Assembly (NCBI GenBank): GCA_017632945.1
Contig: JAGBQH010000012.1
Location: 62,001 to 126,000 of the forward strand
Direction: 5' to 3'
DNA from: Aeriscardovia sp.
Lineage (GTDB): Bacteria > Actinomycetota > Actinomycetes > Actinomycetales > Bifidobacteriaceae
Length of the DNA: 64,000 bases
Below, piece by piece: positions 10,298 through 19,979 of the stretch (within the stretch, counting starts at the first letter, position 1; the number at the start of each line of letters is the position of its first letter). The notes beneath the pieces are model-generated. The model was not told the DNA's origin. It did no database searches and worked only from the letters and a program-made list of their open reading frames with translations. The position numbers were made by a program, and so were the translations under genes.

Positions 10298-11384
10298 GGA
10301 AGCTTTGCGCCAAGCTGCAGCGGCCAGAAAAAAGGATCATATAGCCTTGGCGCGCCACAGTAAAAGGCCGGAAGAAAATGATTTCGACAAGATCTTTTTG
10401 GTGAGGCCTACCCTGCCCGAAACCATCTCAAACTCCACGAATACGGAATGCAATTTTTTTGGTTTCCGCGTTCAGGCGCCCTTCTTTATAAACGCCATGA
10501 CGGGGGGGATTGAAGAGGGGGACAGTATAAACCGGAGCCTTTGCAAAGCCAGCGAGGAAAACGGGATTCCGATGGCATTTGGCTCGGCGAGCTTTGTAGA
10601 GATAAACCCGGATGCTCTCGAAGGCTTCGTTGAGGCAAGAAAGCTCACAAATCAGCCTGTGCTCGTAAATGTCAACGCCAATACGGACGTTAAAACCGTA
10701 AAGCTTCTTGTAAAGTCCCTAGACCCCATAGCACTTCAAATTCATGTAAACGCCGTCCAAGAGCTTGTGATGCCCGAGGGAAACAGAAACTGGATATGGA
10801 AAGAAAAAATAGGATCCATACGCGAGGCGGCCGGGGTACCCGTAATAGTCAAAGAAGTGGGATTCGGGTTTGACGTCGCATCCATAAAGGCTTTGGCAGA
10901 GATGGGGATAGAGGCAGTGGATGTGTCTGGAAAGGGGGGAACGAACTTTTGCGACATAGAAAACTGCAGAAGGGAAAAAGGAGACTTTTCCTATCTTTCC
11001 GAATGCGGCTTCTCTACCGTGCAGTCCCTTATAAATGCCCGCTTCGCCCGAGAACTCCTTTCCCTTCCCGAGGAAGAGGCGATTCCGCTTCCTGAAGTGA
11101 TCGCATCGGGAGGAATACGAAATCCTTTGGACATCTTAAAGTCCCTGGCTTTGGGCGCAAAGTGGGTCGGAGTATCGGGCCAATTTCTTTCTACCCTTTT
11201 AAGCAGCGGAGAGGATGCGCTGGTAGAAGAGATTGGGGAGTGGAAAGACCAGCTTTCAGGCCTCATCTCTCTTTACGGCCAGTCTTCTACAGATTCGTGC
11301 CAGTACATACCATGGATTTGCGATGCGGAGCTCGAGTCGTATGCAAGGCAGATGGCCAGGCTGATAAGCCCTGGAGAAATTTAA
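10290..11384 (+). CDS. fni: Type 2 isopentenyl-diphosphate delta-isomerase
   Basis: An FMN- and NADPH-dependent enzyme that interconverts isopentenyl and dimethylallyl diphosphate, completing the lower mevalonate pathway. At 364 residues it is slightly longer than most family members. Recognisable parts are the N-terminal RKKDHIALA, the FINAMTGGIEEG segment, VNVNANTD, the catalytic and FMN-binding region VIVKEVGFG, VDVSGKGGTNF, and the phosphate-binding glycine-rich stretch VIASGGIRNPLDILKSLALG. It overlaps phosphomevalonate kinase by eight bases and its stop overlaps the nrdR start (TAATG), so it sits inside one continuous operon. Confidence 0.92.
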   Translation: MSEEALRQAAAARKKDHIALARHSKRPEENDFDKIFLVRPTLPETISNSTNTECNFFGFRVQAPFFINAMTGGIEEGDSINRSLCKASEENGIPMAFGSASFVEINPDALEGFVEARKLTNQPVLVNVNANTDVKTVKLLVKSLDPIALQIHVNAVQELVMPEGNRNWIWKEKIGSIREAAGVPVIVKEVGFGFDVASIKALAEMGIEAVDVSGKGGTNFCDIENCRREKGDFSYLSECGFSTVQSLINARFARELLSLPEEEAIPLPEVIASGGIRNPLDILKSLALGAKWVGVSGQFLSTLLSSGEDALVEEIGEWKDQLSGLISLYGQSSTDSCQYIPWICDAELESYARQMARLISPGEI

Positions 11385-11830
11385 TGCAGTGTCCTTTTTG
11401 TAAGTCCCCCTCAACTGAAGTAATAGATACCCGCGAGTGCGAAAACGGCACCTCAGTAAAAAGGAGGAGGAGGTGCAGAAAGTGCGACAGAAGGTTTACT
11501 ACAGTAGAGTCGACCCAGCTTTTAGTGAGCAAAAAAAGTGGAAGGTTTGAACTCTTTGACGAGGGGAAAATAGTAAAGGGACTGAAGAAAGCCTGCAAAG
11601 GAAGGCCCGTAACAACCGAAGACATATTGGCCATAGCCCAGCAGGTGGAAGATTCCATCCGCTCCGAAGGAGTTGTAAGGGTGTCTAGCAGGCAGATAGG
11701 ACTGGCCATATTGGAACCCTTAAAAAAACTGGACGCCGTAGCTTACTTAAGATTTGCAAGCGTGTATGAGAACTTTACCTGCGCTGAAGACTTTAAAAGA
11801 GCTGCCGCTGATTTGCAGACTTCTAAATAA
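11384..11830 (+). CDS. nrdR: Transcriptional repressor NrdR
   Basis: NrdR represses ribonucleotide reductase genes by binding NrdR boxes in response to dATP/ATP bound to its ATP-cone. The 148-residue length is standard. The zinc ribbon has CPFC near the start and CRKCDRRF further on; the ATP-cone follows (GRFELFDEGKIVKGLKKAC ... VVRVSSRQIG). The ATG at 11384 overlaps the stop of fni and is the start that gives the family N-terminus MQCPFCKS; the frame is open much further upstream but only as a shadow. Its last eight bases overlap the convergent helicase gene. Coupling of nrdR to a mevalonate operon is unusual. Confidence 0.92.
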   Translation: MQCPFCKSPSTEVIDTRECENGTSVKRRRRCRKCDRRFTTVESTQLLVSKKSGRFELFDEGKIVKGLKKACKGRPVTTEDILAIAQQVEDSIRSEGVVRVSSRQIGLAILEPLKKLDAVAYLRFASVYENFTCAEDFKRAAADLQTSK

Positions 11831-14066
11831 ATAAGCGGGCGCCTTTTCTCTTTACGATTACCAGCTTTTGAGTGGGCCGGGTCATGGCCACATACAGTCT
11901 GCTTGCCGCTATTTTCCTCTCTTCCCCATTCTTTTCAGATGGCTGTGGGGGATCTATGAGTACCACAGCGTCATACTCTATTCCTTTTATGTCCTCTATG
12001 CTTCGCACGGCAATTTGGCTTTTCCATCCACCCTGGGTAAGTTTTTCAGCCTCCGCTTTTCCAAATTCCTTTTCCAGCGCGGACTGTACCTTTTCCCTTA
12101 TTTCCTTTTCCAACTTTTTCCCTGTTATCAGGGCAACCGTCCCCCTAGATGAATGCACAAACTCTTTGGCGCATTCTACAAGCTTTTCTACCCCTTCTTC
12201 TTGCGGGTCATCGCATTCTATTTCTTCCAGCGAATCTTTAACGCTTCTGACGGCCCGTATCTCTCCCGAATTTAGGCCCTCTTTCTGGGCAAATTCACAT
12301 GCTTTTTCCGCTACTTCTTTGGGGTTTCTGTAGTCAATGTCTAGAGGGCAAAGCACCCAGTCTTTGCCAAAAACCGGCGAAAGCCGCTTTTTCCAGCTTC
12401 TGGTTCCCGCAAGGGAAGTGGTTTGGGCGATATCTCCCACTATGGTAAAGGAGCGGGCGGTGGACCGCTTTTTAAGCATTCTCCACTGCATGGGGGTAAG
12501 TTCTTGGGCCTCGTCTACTATGATGTGGCCAAACTGCCACTTTCGATCCTCTGCAGCGCGCTCCGGGAGCGATTTTTGTTCGGAAGGGGAGAGAGAAGAG
12601 AGGAGGTAGGATGTGGGAACGAGGGAAGAAGAGACGCCGAACAAATCCATCGTGGCCTTCGCAAACTCCTCTTCCTCGCTTTTCCGATTCGTATTTTTAA
12701 GCACCAGATCTTCTCCCAGAAGATCCATTGCGGTATCCAGCAGAGGTATGTCTCCTTCGCTCGTCTTTCCCTTTTCCCTTATAAGGCTTGCCACTTCTTC
12801 CTCGCTCATCCACGGCGCCAGCGCTTTTAATTTGGCGGGCTTAGAAAACAGATCGTCTAAAAGCCAGCGGGAGGAAATGGGAAGCCAGCAGAGGTTAAGG
12901 GCGTAGCGGACCTGGGAGTTGGTGCGTATGCGCAGGCGGATGAAATCAGCATCCTCTCCCGATAAAATCCCCTCCACTTGGTTTTCGTATTTGTTGAAAA
13001 GAAGGGAGCACATGGAGTCCAAAAAAACGCGCCTTCCCACTTCATAAGGGCCTGCTGCTTTTGCCATTTCCTGAGCCCGCTCTATTTCTTCCCTTTTTAG
13101 CTTCAGCTCTACCCCGTTTAGGAAAATAGCGGGGATCTGCTTGGGGATCCTAATGCACCTTTGGATTGCCGACTTTAAGACGTGGACCATGCGGAGGTCG
13201 CCCTTAACTTTGGAAGCGAGAGGCGAATCTGAGTAATTTACTTTTACCCCGGGCAGCATTTCGCTCATAGTGCGGATAAGGATATCGGTTTCTCCCAGAC
13301 ACGGAAGGACATCGTCTATGTAGTGCACGAAAGCTTGGGAGGGGCCTATGATAAGCACGCCGCTGTTTTGAAGTTTTTCCCTGTAGGTATAAAGGAGATA
13401 GGCAGCGCGGTGAAGCGCAACCGCGCTCTTGCCTGTGCCCGGGGCCCCCTGTACCACTACGGTAGATTCGAGAGGCATTCGTATGATCTTATCTTGCTCG
13501 CGCTGAATGGTGGAAACTATATCCCCCATCTTTCCAGTGCGCCCTTCTTCCAGGGAGGCCAGAAGGGCTCCCTCTCCGCTTAAAAGCCCTTCTTCGAGCT
13601 CCTTTTCAGATTCTGCAGGTGTGAGATCCAAAAGCTCGTCTTCAAGTTTTACTACCTCCCTGTTTTGGGTTGTGATGTGTCGCCTGAGGCGCACCCCCAT
13701 ATTGTCTAAAAAGGTAGCCTCATAGAACGCGCTGGCAGCTTTCGTCCTCCAATCGAGAAGAAGAGGCTCTTGGCCTTCCAAAAGGCCCATACGCCCTATA
13801 TATCTTTCCCCTCCCTCTTTCATGGCCAGTTTTCCGAAAACCAGTCTGTATTCTCCGGCCCGGAGCAGAGAAAGCCTGTCTTCGTACATGGCTGCAAAAG
13901 AATCTCTTTCAGTCATGGAAGTTAGGTTTAGGTCTTTTTGGGTTCTGGTTGAACTCAGCCTTTTTTTGACCAGTTTTTTTACTTCGTCAAACCGGCCGTA
14001 TATACGATCGACCCTCTTCTGTTCCAACTCGTACGGATCCGAGTTTCCCATCCCTTTATTTGTCAT
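11823..14066 (-). CDS. HelD-like superfamily 1 helicase
   Basis: A 747-residue UvrD/Rep-type ATPase of the HelD group, whose characterised members remove RNA polymerase from stalled complexes. The N-terminal 60 residues can form a coiled coil, as in HelD; Walker A is GAPGTGKS at residues 207-214, Walker B is IIVDEAQELTPMQW, and the later motifs VGDIAQTTS and YVAMTRPTQKLVIV are intact. The long insertion before the ATPase core (WRTKAASAFYEA) is characteristic of HelD rather than UvrD/PcrA. The gene converges on nrdR with overlapping 3' ends and is divergent from rsmH, with a 47-base intergenic space holding both start regions. Confidence 0.85.
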   Translation of the reverse strand: MTNKGMGNSDPYELEQKRVDRIYGRFDEVKKLVKKRLSSTRTQKDLNLTSMTERDSFAAMYEDRLSLLRAGEYRLVFGKLAMKEGGERYIGRMGLLEGQEPLLLDWRTKAASAFYEATFLDNMGVRLRRHITTQNREVVKLEDELLDLTPAESEKELEEGLLSGEGALLASLEEGRTGKMGDIVSTIQREQDKIIRMPLESTVVVQGAPGTGKSAVALHRAAYLLYTYREKLQNSGVLIIGPSQAFVHYIDDVLPCLGETDILIRTMSEMLPGVKVNYSDSPLASKVKGDLRMVHVLKSAIQRCIRIPKQIPAIFLNGVELKLKREEIERAQEMAKAAGPYEVGRRVFLDSMCSLLFNKYENQVEGILSGEDADFIRLRIRTNSQVRYALNLCWLPISSRWLLDDLFSKPAKLKALAPWMSEEEVASLIREKGKTSEGDIPLLDTAMDLLGEDLVLKNTNRKSEEEEFAKATMDLFGVSSSLVPTSYLLSSLSPSEQKSLPERAAEDRKWQFGHIIVDEAQELTPMQWRMLKKRSTARSFTIVGDIAQTTSLAGTRSWKKRLSPVFGKDWVLCPLDIDYRNPKEVAEKACEFAQKEGLNSGEIRAVRSVKDSLEEIECDDPQEEGVEKLVECAKEFVHSSRGTVALITGKKLEKEIREKVQSALEKEFGKAEAEKLTQGGWKSQIAVRSIEDIKGIEYDAVVLIDPPQPSEKNGEERKIAASRLYVAMTRPTQKLVIVKRKGARLFI

Positions 14067-14113
14067 GATTTATTAGAATGCCTCTTAATATAACCGGATT
14101 CTGAAAGTAAATT

Positions 14114-15094
14114 ATGGAACAAGACTTTACACATCAGCCCGTAATGCTAGACAAATGCTTGGAAATTTTAGATCACAGTTTGGACACCCCTCGCTTTGCA
14201 ATCGACTGCACTTTGGGCCTGGGCGGACACAGCGAGGCCTTTTTGCAAAAGTTCCCATCCTTGTTCCTTGTAGGCATCGATAAAGACCAAGAGGCGCTTG
14301 AAATAGCCAAAAAAAGACTGAATAAAACCGGCAGGATCGCTTTTGTGCACGATTCTTTCGCCAATATAGCTTCCATCGCCTCTTCTTTCGGCAGGAGCCC
14401 TGACTTTATCTTTGCAGACCTTGGCCTCTCCAGCCTTCAAATCGATAAGACGGCGAGGGGGTTTAGCTATATGTCATCTGGGGACCTGGATATGCGGATG
14501 GACAGCTCTTCTCCGCTTTCTGCAAAGGAAATCATAAATTTTTGGAGCCAGGAAGAACTGGAAAGGGTTTTTAAGTCATGCCAGGAGCCCCGGGCCCGCT
14601 ACCTTGCAAAAGTTATTGCCGAAGAAAGAAAAAACGGGGAAATTTCAACCACGGGGGAACTCTCCAGCATTCTGGATGCCCACACTCCTTTTAAAGAAAG
14701 ATTGCAAACTAAAAAGCGGGTCTTTCAGGCGGTAAGGATGGAAGTAAACGGGGAAAAATCGGATTTGGAAAAACTATTAACTTCTTCTCTAAAGATATGC
14801 CATCCGGGTTCGGTCATCATGGTCGAGTCCTACCATTCTGGGGAGGACAAGATTGTAAAAAGCTTCTTTCAGGAAGGAATTTGCCCTAAAGTGCCTCCAA
14901 AATTCCCCCTCGAACCCGAACCTTATTTCAAAGATTTAACCCGGGGGGCGCTCAAAGCCGGAGAGGAAGAGACAAAGAAAAATTCTCGCTCCCATTCAGT
15001 GCGCCTCAGGGCGGTGGAGGTGCTTGAGGCTTCAAAAAGAATAAAAATCAAAGATTATAATCGGAAGAGTTTGAATAAAAAGGTGAGAGGATGA
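14114..15094 (+). CDS. rsmH: 16S rRNA m4C1402 methyltransferase RsmH
   Basis: Methylates N4 of cytidine 1402 in 16S rRNA (formerly MraW). The N-terminus HQPVMLDKCLEIL and the SAM-binding region AIDCTLGLGGHSEAFL are family signatures, with DFIFADLGLSSLQID following and a C-terminal NSRSHSVRLRAVE. About 326 residues, normal. In most bacteria this gene follows mraZ and precedes ftsL and ftsI at the head of the division and cell-wall cluster. Here mraZ is absent (the helicase gene lies upstream in the other direction) and the next gene, overlapping by four bases, is a MurE-like gene. Confidence 0.93.
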   Translation: MEQDFTHQPVMLDKCLEILDHSLDTPRFAIDCTLGLGGHSEAFLQKFPSLFLVGIDKDQEALEIAKKRLNKTGRIAFVHDSFANIASIASSFGRSPDFIFADLGLSSLQIDKTARGFSYMSSGDLDMRMDSSSPLSAKEIINFWSQEELERVFKSCQEPRARYLAKVIAEERKNGEISTTGELSSILDAHTPFKERLQTKKRVFQAVRMEVNGEKSDLEKLLTSSLKICHPGSVIMVESYHSGEDKIVKSFFQEGICPKVPPKFPLEPEPYFKDLTRGALKAGEEETKKNSRSHSVRLRAVEVLEASKRIKIKDYNRKSLNKKVRG

Positions 15095-16062
15095 ATAGGC
15101 TGGCAGATATTTCTTATCTACGTCTGACTATCGGATACATAGTGCACACTTTTGACGCCGTCTGCGACAAGCCCTTCGCCTCATGCGTTACTTTTACTTC
15201 CATTGCCACAAAACCCGAAGAAGTTACCCAGGGTTCTCTTTTCGTTCCGCCTTCGCCCCTTTCGGACAACCAAGAACTGTTAAGGGCCCAAGACATGGGA
15301 GCTTACGGAATCGGCCTTGAAAAAAGTGAACAGAAATCTGGACTGTCTTTCGATATCCCAATCATCTACATGAACAACTGGAGGGAAAATCTGGGCCTCA
15401 TAGCTTCCTTCCTTCTGGGCGACCCGTCTTTAAAAATGGCGATGTTTGCGTGTTTTAGCATGGACGCCAAAGATGTGGCCCCTGTTTTGGCCTCCCTTCT
15501 GCACATACTCGGGAACCCCGTATGCCTCATAGACCACGACAATTCCTCTATCCTCGACCGGCCCCTAGAACTTAGCTATCCCTTGGATGCTGTGGATTTG
15601 CAAAAGACCGAAGCCCAGGCGGTAGAGGAGGGCGCAAGCGCCATGGTGATTTCGGCCAATCCTTCAACTCTTTCGCGCCTTGCCCTTACGGGAACCCACG
15701 TGGATGTGTGTACGGGGAGCAAAGTATTGAACCTTGTCTCAAAGCCGGGAAACCCCAAAACCCTCCAGCCCCAGGAAGAGCCGCTCTATGGAGCCGTCTT
15801 TGACACCTCCACCCGGATTGTGGCTCACACCCTGGACCCCTTAGAAGTTTTAGACAAGGATGTATTCAACCAGCTAATCGACGTGGTTCCCATGGGGAAA
15901 GCCTCGGTGAGAACCGCCATTTCCATGGCCCTGTCGGCGGGAATTACCACAGCTTCCATAAGGAAAGCCGTAAGCATATCGGAAGAATTTCAAAGGTCTT
16001 TGGCAGAGCCGGAGAAAGAAAAAAAGCGGCCCGAGGAGAGCCATGATAAAAACAAGTCTTGA
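15091..16062 (+). CDS. MurE-like protein lacking the ATP-binding loop
   Basis: This 323-residue protein aligns by eye with the N-terminal and central parts of MurE-type Mur ligases: the KPEEVTQGSLFVPPSP segment matches the substrate-binding domain, and WRENLGLIASFLLGDPS matches the helix before the central domain. At residues 119-129, where active ligases have GTNGKTT, it reads FACFSMDAKDV, so the nucleotide-binding loop is gone. It is also shorter than real MurE (about 450-500 residues) and lacks a recognisable C-terminal ligase domain. It overlaps rsmH and murF, so it is kept in the operon. I infer a non-catalytic role, or erosion; a true murE would have to be elsewhere. Confidence 0.6.
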   Translation: MNRLADISYLRLTIGYIVHTFDAVCDKPFASCVTFTSIATKPEEVTQGSLFVPPSPLSDNQELLRAQDMGAYGIGLEKSEQKSGLSFDIPIIYMNNWRENLGLIASFLLGDPSLKMAMFACFSMDAKDVAPVLASLLHILGNPVCLIDHDNSSILDRPLELSYPLDAVDLQKTEAQAVEEGASAMVISANPSTLSRLALTGTHVDVCTGSKVLNLVSKPGNPKTLQPQEEPLYGAVFDTSTRIVAHTLDPLEVLDKDVFNQLIDVVPMGKASVRTAISMALSAGITTASIRKAVSISEEFQRSLAEPEKEKKRPEESHDKNKS

Positions 16063-17452
16063 GCAAGTAGCCCGTGAAGCGGGGGGAAAACTGATAGGGG
16101 ATGGAAAAGCGGAAATTGAAAGCGTGTCGATTTCCACTCTTCACCCCGCCGATCTTTTCGTAGCAGTTAAGGGAGAAAAGACGGATGGCGCCCTTTTCAT
16201 AAAAGAGGCCTACAGAAAGGGCTTTAAAGCGGCTTTAACCCACGCTTTAGATTCTTCCTGTCCCCTCCCCCAAATCTTGGTGGAAAATTCTGTAGACGCC
16301 CTTTCATCTCTTGCCAAGGCAAACCTTGAAAAACGGAGGCAGAAGCCCGGCTTTACCGAAATCGCCCTCACGGGATCTGTCGGCAAGACCACCACAAAAG
16401 ACATCCTTTCCCAGATCTTTTCCCCCTTCGCCCCTACCGTCTCCAACACCGGATCTTTTAACAATGAGCTTGGCCTTCCTTTAACCTGCCTTAAAGTAAA
16501 GAGCGACACCAACTTCCTTATAGCAGAGATGGGAGCCAACAAAATAGGGGACATAGCCCACCTCTTTTCGATAGCTCCCTGCGATGTGGCACTGGAACTT
16601 AGGGTAGGGTTTGCCCATGAAGGCGAATTTGGATCGCGGGAAAACATTTTCCGAGCCAAAAGCGAACTTGTGCAAAACCTAAAACCCTCCGATACGGCGG
16701 TTTTAAATGTCCAAGACAGGCGCGTGCGCGAAATGGCCTCCCTCACTAAGGCAAAGGTGTGCTACTTTTCTTTAAAGTTTGAACCCGGAATGGAAGCGTG
16801 CGCCAAAAATCTGAAGCTAGATAACTTCGGCAGACCCAGTTTTGATCTTTTCCTCGAAGGGAAAAATGTCGGGCAGGTCAGCCTTCCCCTCCTGGGGGAG
16901 CACAGCGCCTCAAACGCCATCGCGGCCGCAGCCTGCGCAAAAATATGCAAGATACCCGACGAAGAAATCAGGAAGGCCTTATCATCACTTTCGCAGATAA
17001 GCCCCCACAGGCTTAGCCTTTTTGAAAGCGAAGAGCTTGGCAAAAAATGCCTTGTTTTGGACGACACTTTCAACGCCAACCCAGACTCCATGCTTAACTG
17101 CATAAAAATTGCGCAAAGGATTTGCAGGGCCGGATCCTTCAGGCCCCTCTTCATTCTTTCCCCTATGCTGGAATTGGGTGAGAAAGGGGAAGAATACCAC
17201 AGGCAGGTAGGAAAGGCGGTCAGGGATGCGTCGGGATCTTTGATAGTGGTTTGCCAAGACGAGTCAAAAGACTTTCTGGCCAAAAGTTACCTCCAAGAGG
17301 TGCCCGGATCCCTACTGGTAAGAAGCCTGGAGGAGGCGAGAGCGGAAGCTGAAAGAAGAGTGAAAGAAGAAGAAAAGACCCTCGTGGTTCTCAAAGGATC
17401 GCATGCCTTCCACCTCGATTCTTTGGCACAGGACCTCGAAAAGGGGATTTAA
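16043..17452 (+). CDS. murF: UDP-MurNAc-tripeptide:D-Ala-D-Ala ligase MurF
   Basis: Adds D-alanyl-D-alanine to the UDP-MurNAc-tripeptide, completing the cytoplasmic pentapeptide precursor. The 469-residue length is normal. The ATP-binding loop is ALTGSVGKTTTKDIL, the central-domain motif NTGSFNNELGLPLT is strongly conserved in MurF, and the C-terminal domain has LDDTFNANPDSM, which marks MurF among Mur ligases, followed by LELGEKGEEYH. It overlaps the MurE-like gene by 20 bases and is followed without gap by mraY, whose GTG starts at the next base. Alanine racemase, which feeds D-alanine to this step, is encoded at 29.5 kb. Confidence 0.93.
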   Translation: MIKTSLEQVAREAGGKLIGDGKAEIESVSISTLHPADLFVAVKGEKTDGALFIKEAYRKGFKAALTHALDSSCPLPQILVENSVDALSSLAKANLEKRRQKPGFTEIALTGSVGKTTTKDILSQIFSPFAPTVSNTGSFNNELGLPLTCLKVKSDTNFLIAEMGANKIGDIAHLFSIAPCDVALELRVGFAHEGEFGSRENIFRAKSELVQNLKPSDTAVLNVQDRRVREMASLTKAKVCYFSLKFEPGMEACAKNLKLDNFGRPSFDLFLEGKNVGQVSLPLLGEHSASNAIAAAACAKICKIPDEEIRKALSSLSQISPHRLSLFESEELGKKCLVLDDTFNANPDSMLNCIKIAQRICRAGSFRPLFILSPMLELGEKGEEYHRQVGKAVRDASGSLIVVCQDESKDFLAKSYLQEVPGSLLVRSLEEARAEAERRVKEEEKTLVVLKGSHAFHLDSLAQDLEKGI

Positions 17453-18556
17453 GTGGTAGCCTACATAATAGCATTCGTCTGTTCGCTGGCGGCCTCTTTT
17501 GGCCTGACTCCCGCAGTTATGGCTCTAGTAAACAAGCTTCACTATGGACAGTACATCAGGCAGGACGGCCCTCAAAGCCACCAGGTGAAAAGGGGAACCC
17601 CCACATTGGGGGGAGTGGCCATAATCCTTTCCATCCTCATAGGCTGGGGTGCAGCGGCTATTTTCCGCTACGCCGCCCACAGAACATCTCCCACCCCTTC
17701 AGCCCTCCTGGCGCTGTTTTGTCTGGTAGGATTTGGCCTAATAGGCTTTATAGATGACTTTTTAAAGGTAAAAAAGAAAAGGAATCTGGGTCTTACAATC
17801 CACGCCAAATTAATCCTCCAGGTCCTTGTAGCTTCGGGCTATGCCGTGCTTTCCCTGCTTTTTCCAAGGAAAGCTCCGGTAAGAGTGGGTAGAACTTCCA
17901 TTTCATGGATTGCCGATTCTTCAATCAACCTGGCTTTCGCAGGAAACGTCCTGGGAATAATTTTGTTCATAATCTGGGTGAACTTTCTAATGGCTGCGTG
18001 GACGAACGCCATTAACCTTACAGACGGCTTGGATGGGCTTGCAGCGGGCTCGGGAATTTCCGCCTTTATAGGCTTTGCCGTCATAGCCTTCTGGGAAAGC
18101 TACCACCTTATAGGATCTTCTGCTCCGGGTTTTCGTTATGTGGCATCCGATCCCCAAGATCTTGTGATAATAGCACTTTCCTGCGTGGCCGCCCTCATGG
18201 GATTTTTGTGGTACAACGTGCACCCTGCTGAGATCTTTATGGGAGACACCGGCTCTCTTGCCCTCGGAGGCCTGTTTGCGGCGATGTCGGTAAGCCTACA
18301 CATAGAGATTTTGTCCGTCATTCTCGGGGGCCTGTTTGTAATGGAAACCATGTCGGATGTGATACAGATTGGAGCGTTCCATATGTTTCACAAAAGGGTT
18401 TTCAAGATGGCTCCCCTCCACCATCACTTTGAACTGATGGGATGGCCTGAAACCCGAGTCGTTACAAGGTTTTGGATGATAGAGTGCGGGTACGTAATAA
18501 TAGCCCTAATTATCTTCTATTCTGACTGGCTCATTAAGAGCGGACCCATACACTAA
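17453..18556 (+). CDS. mraY: Phospho-MurNAc-pentapeptide transferase MraY
   Basis: Integral membrane enzyme that moves phospho-MurNAc-pentapeptide from UDP to undecaprenyl phosphate, forming lipid I. It has about ten hydrophobic spans in 367 residues. Conserved catalytic and binding motifs are visible: FIDDFLKVKKKRNLGL, NAINLTDGLDGLAAGSG, FMGDTGSLALGG, and the histidine cluster MAPLHHHFELMGW. The start is GTG directly after the murF stop. The undecaprenyl carrier it uses is built from isoprenoids, supplied in this organism at least in part through the mevalonate operon at 7.5-11.4 kb. Confidence 0.94.
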   Translation: MVAYIIAFVCSLAASFGLTPAVMALVNKLHYGQYIRQDGPQSHQVKRGTPTLGGVAIILSILIGWGAAAIFRYAAHRTSPTPSALLALFCLVGFGLIGFIDDFLKVKKKRNLGLTIHAKLILQVLVASGYAVLSLLFPRKAPVRVGRTSISWIADSSINLAFAGNVLGIILFIIWVNFLMAAWTNAINLTDGLDGLAAGSGISAFIGFAVIAFWESYHLIGSSAPGFRYVASDPQDLVIIALSCVAALMGFLWYNVHPAEIFMGDTGSLALGGLFAAMSVSLHIEILSVILGGLFVMETMSDVIQIGAFHMFHKRVFKMAPLHHHFELMGWPETRVVTRFWMIECGYVIIALIIFYSDWLIKSGPIH

Positions 18557-18572
18557 GACTTAAGGAGGCAAT

Positions 18573-19979
18573 ATGGCAATTATAGGAAGAGGCGAATTTC
18601 TAGACACAGTCCTTGTGGCAGGGCTTGGAGTTTCGGGCTTAGCCGTGAAGGATCTTTTGGAAAAAGAGGGGGTGAAGTGCGAAACCTTTGACGAGAAGGG
18701 AAAGGGCGATTTTTCTAATCCCAGCCAGGTAGATTGGGAAAATATAACGACCGTGGTAACTTCCCCCGGCTTTGCCCCCACTTCCAAGCTTATGAAGGCA
18801 ATTGAAGAAAATCACGTTCCCCTTATGAGCGAAGTGGAATTTGCATGGAAAACGCGCCCGCGCGACAAAGAAGGCCGCTCAATTCCGTGGATTGGTGTCA
18901 CAGGCACTAATGGCAAAACGACCACGGTGAAGATGATAACCAAGATTTTCGAGGAATGCGGAATCTGCGTCGCCGAGGGGGGAAATACCGGCTACCCCCT
19001 CACTTTGGCCTGCAGAAAGCCCGGCGCCCAAGTAGTGGTAGTGGAGCTTTCCAGCAGTCAGCTTCACTTTACCCATTCTCTTGCTTTGGAAGTTGCAGTC
19101 TGGACCAACTTTGCCCAAGATCACCTCGATTGGCACAGATCCATGGAAGAATACCGCAGGGATAAGGCCAAGGTATTTGAAAATGCGAAAAGGGCGGTAA
19201 TCTACAACGCTTCCGATCCCGTCACTGCGGCAGCTGCCAAAAGCGCAAATGTAAATATGGGATGCATCGAAGTGGGCTTTTCACTTAAAAAACCCGCCCC
19301 GGCCCAGGTTGGAATAGAAGACGGCTGGATCTTCGACAACGCCTTTGCGTACGGAAGGGTGTGCAAAGAAGATGCCCTTTCGGGCCTAAAGCTTGCAGGA
19401 AGCGTTCCTCCCCACAGGCTTGAAAACGCTCTGGCAGCCTGCGCGGCAACTCTGGCGATGGGGGTAAAACCCGAAGACGTCGCCATGGGCCTCTTCAAGT
19501 TCAGGCCCGAAGCCCACAGGCTCGAAGACGGGCCGAGAGTGAGAAAAGAAGGGGGAGAAGTGGAATTTATAGACGATTCTAAAGCCACCAACCCCGCTTC
19601 GGCCCTGGCGGCCTTAAAGGCCTTTGATGGCAAAGGGATAATCTGGATAGTGGGAGGAGAAGCCAAGAACTGCGATATGCGCCCCCTTCTTGAAAAAGCC
19701 TACGGAAAGGTAAAAGAAGCCATTTTGATAGGCAAAGACAGGGAAGGCTTTGCAAAGGCGCTTTTAGAGGCTCAAATTCCCTTTACTGAAATAAAAGAGG
19801 AAGACGGATCTAGCGCGATGAAAAAGGCGGTAGATGAGGCCTACAGCGCAGCCGAACCCGGAGACATAGTGCTTCTGGCCCCTGCTTGCGCTTCCAGAGA
19901 TCAGTTCAGCGATATGGGAGAGCGCGGAGACAAGTTCAGGGAATTTGCAAAGGCCCTCAAGGGAGAACTGCGTGCATGA
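18573..19979 (+). CDS. murD: UDP-MurNAc-L-alanine:D-glutamate ligase MurD
   Basis: Adds D-glutamate to UDP-MurNAc-L-alanine. The 468-residue protein has the N-terminal UDP-binding motif VLVAGLGVSGLAVKDLL, the ATP loop GVTGTNGKTTTVKM, and the MurD-type TNFAQDHLDWH followed by the C-terminal FIDDSKATNPASALAAL. AAGGAGG sits at good distance before the ATG. In most actinobacteria ftsW lies directly between murD and murG; here the murG ATG overlaps the murD stop codon, so no ftsW can be present at this place. Confidence 0.94.
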   Translation: MAIIGRGEFLDTVLVAGLGVSGLAVKDLLEKEGVKCETFDEKGKGDFSNPSQVDWENITTVVTSPGFAPTSKLMKAIEENHVPLMSEVEFAWKTRPRDKEGRSIPWIGVTGTNGKTTTVKMITKIFEECGICVAEGGNTGYPLTLACRKPGAQVVVVELSSSQLHFTHSLALEVAVWTNFAQDHLDWHRSMEEYRRDKAKVFENAKRAVIYNASDPVTAAAAKSANVNMGCIEVGFSLKKPAPAQVGIEDGWIFDNAFAYGRVCKEDALSGLKLAGSVPPHRLENALAACAATLAMGVKPEDVAMGLFKFRPEAHRLEDGPRVRKEGGEVEFIDDSKATNPASALAALKAFDGKGIIWIVGGEAKNCDMRPLLEKAYGKVKEAILIGKDREGFAKALLEAQIPFTEIKEEDGSSAMKKAVDEAYSAAEPGDIVLLAPACASRDQFSDMGERGDKFREFAKALKGELRA

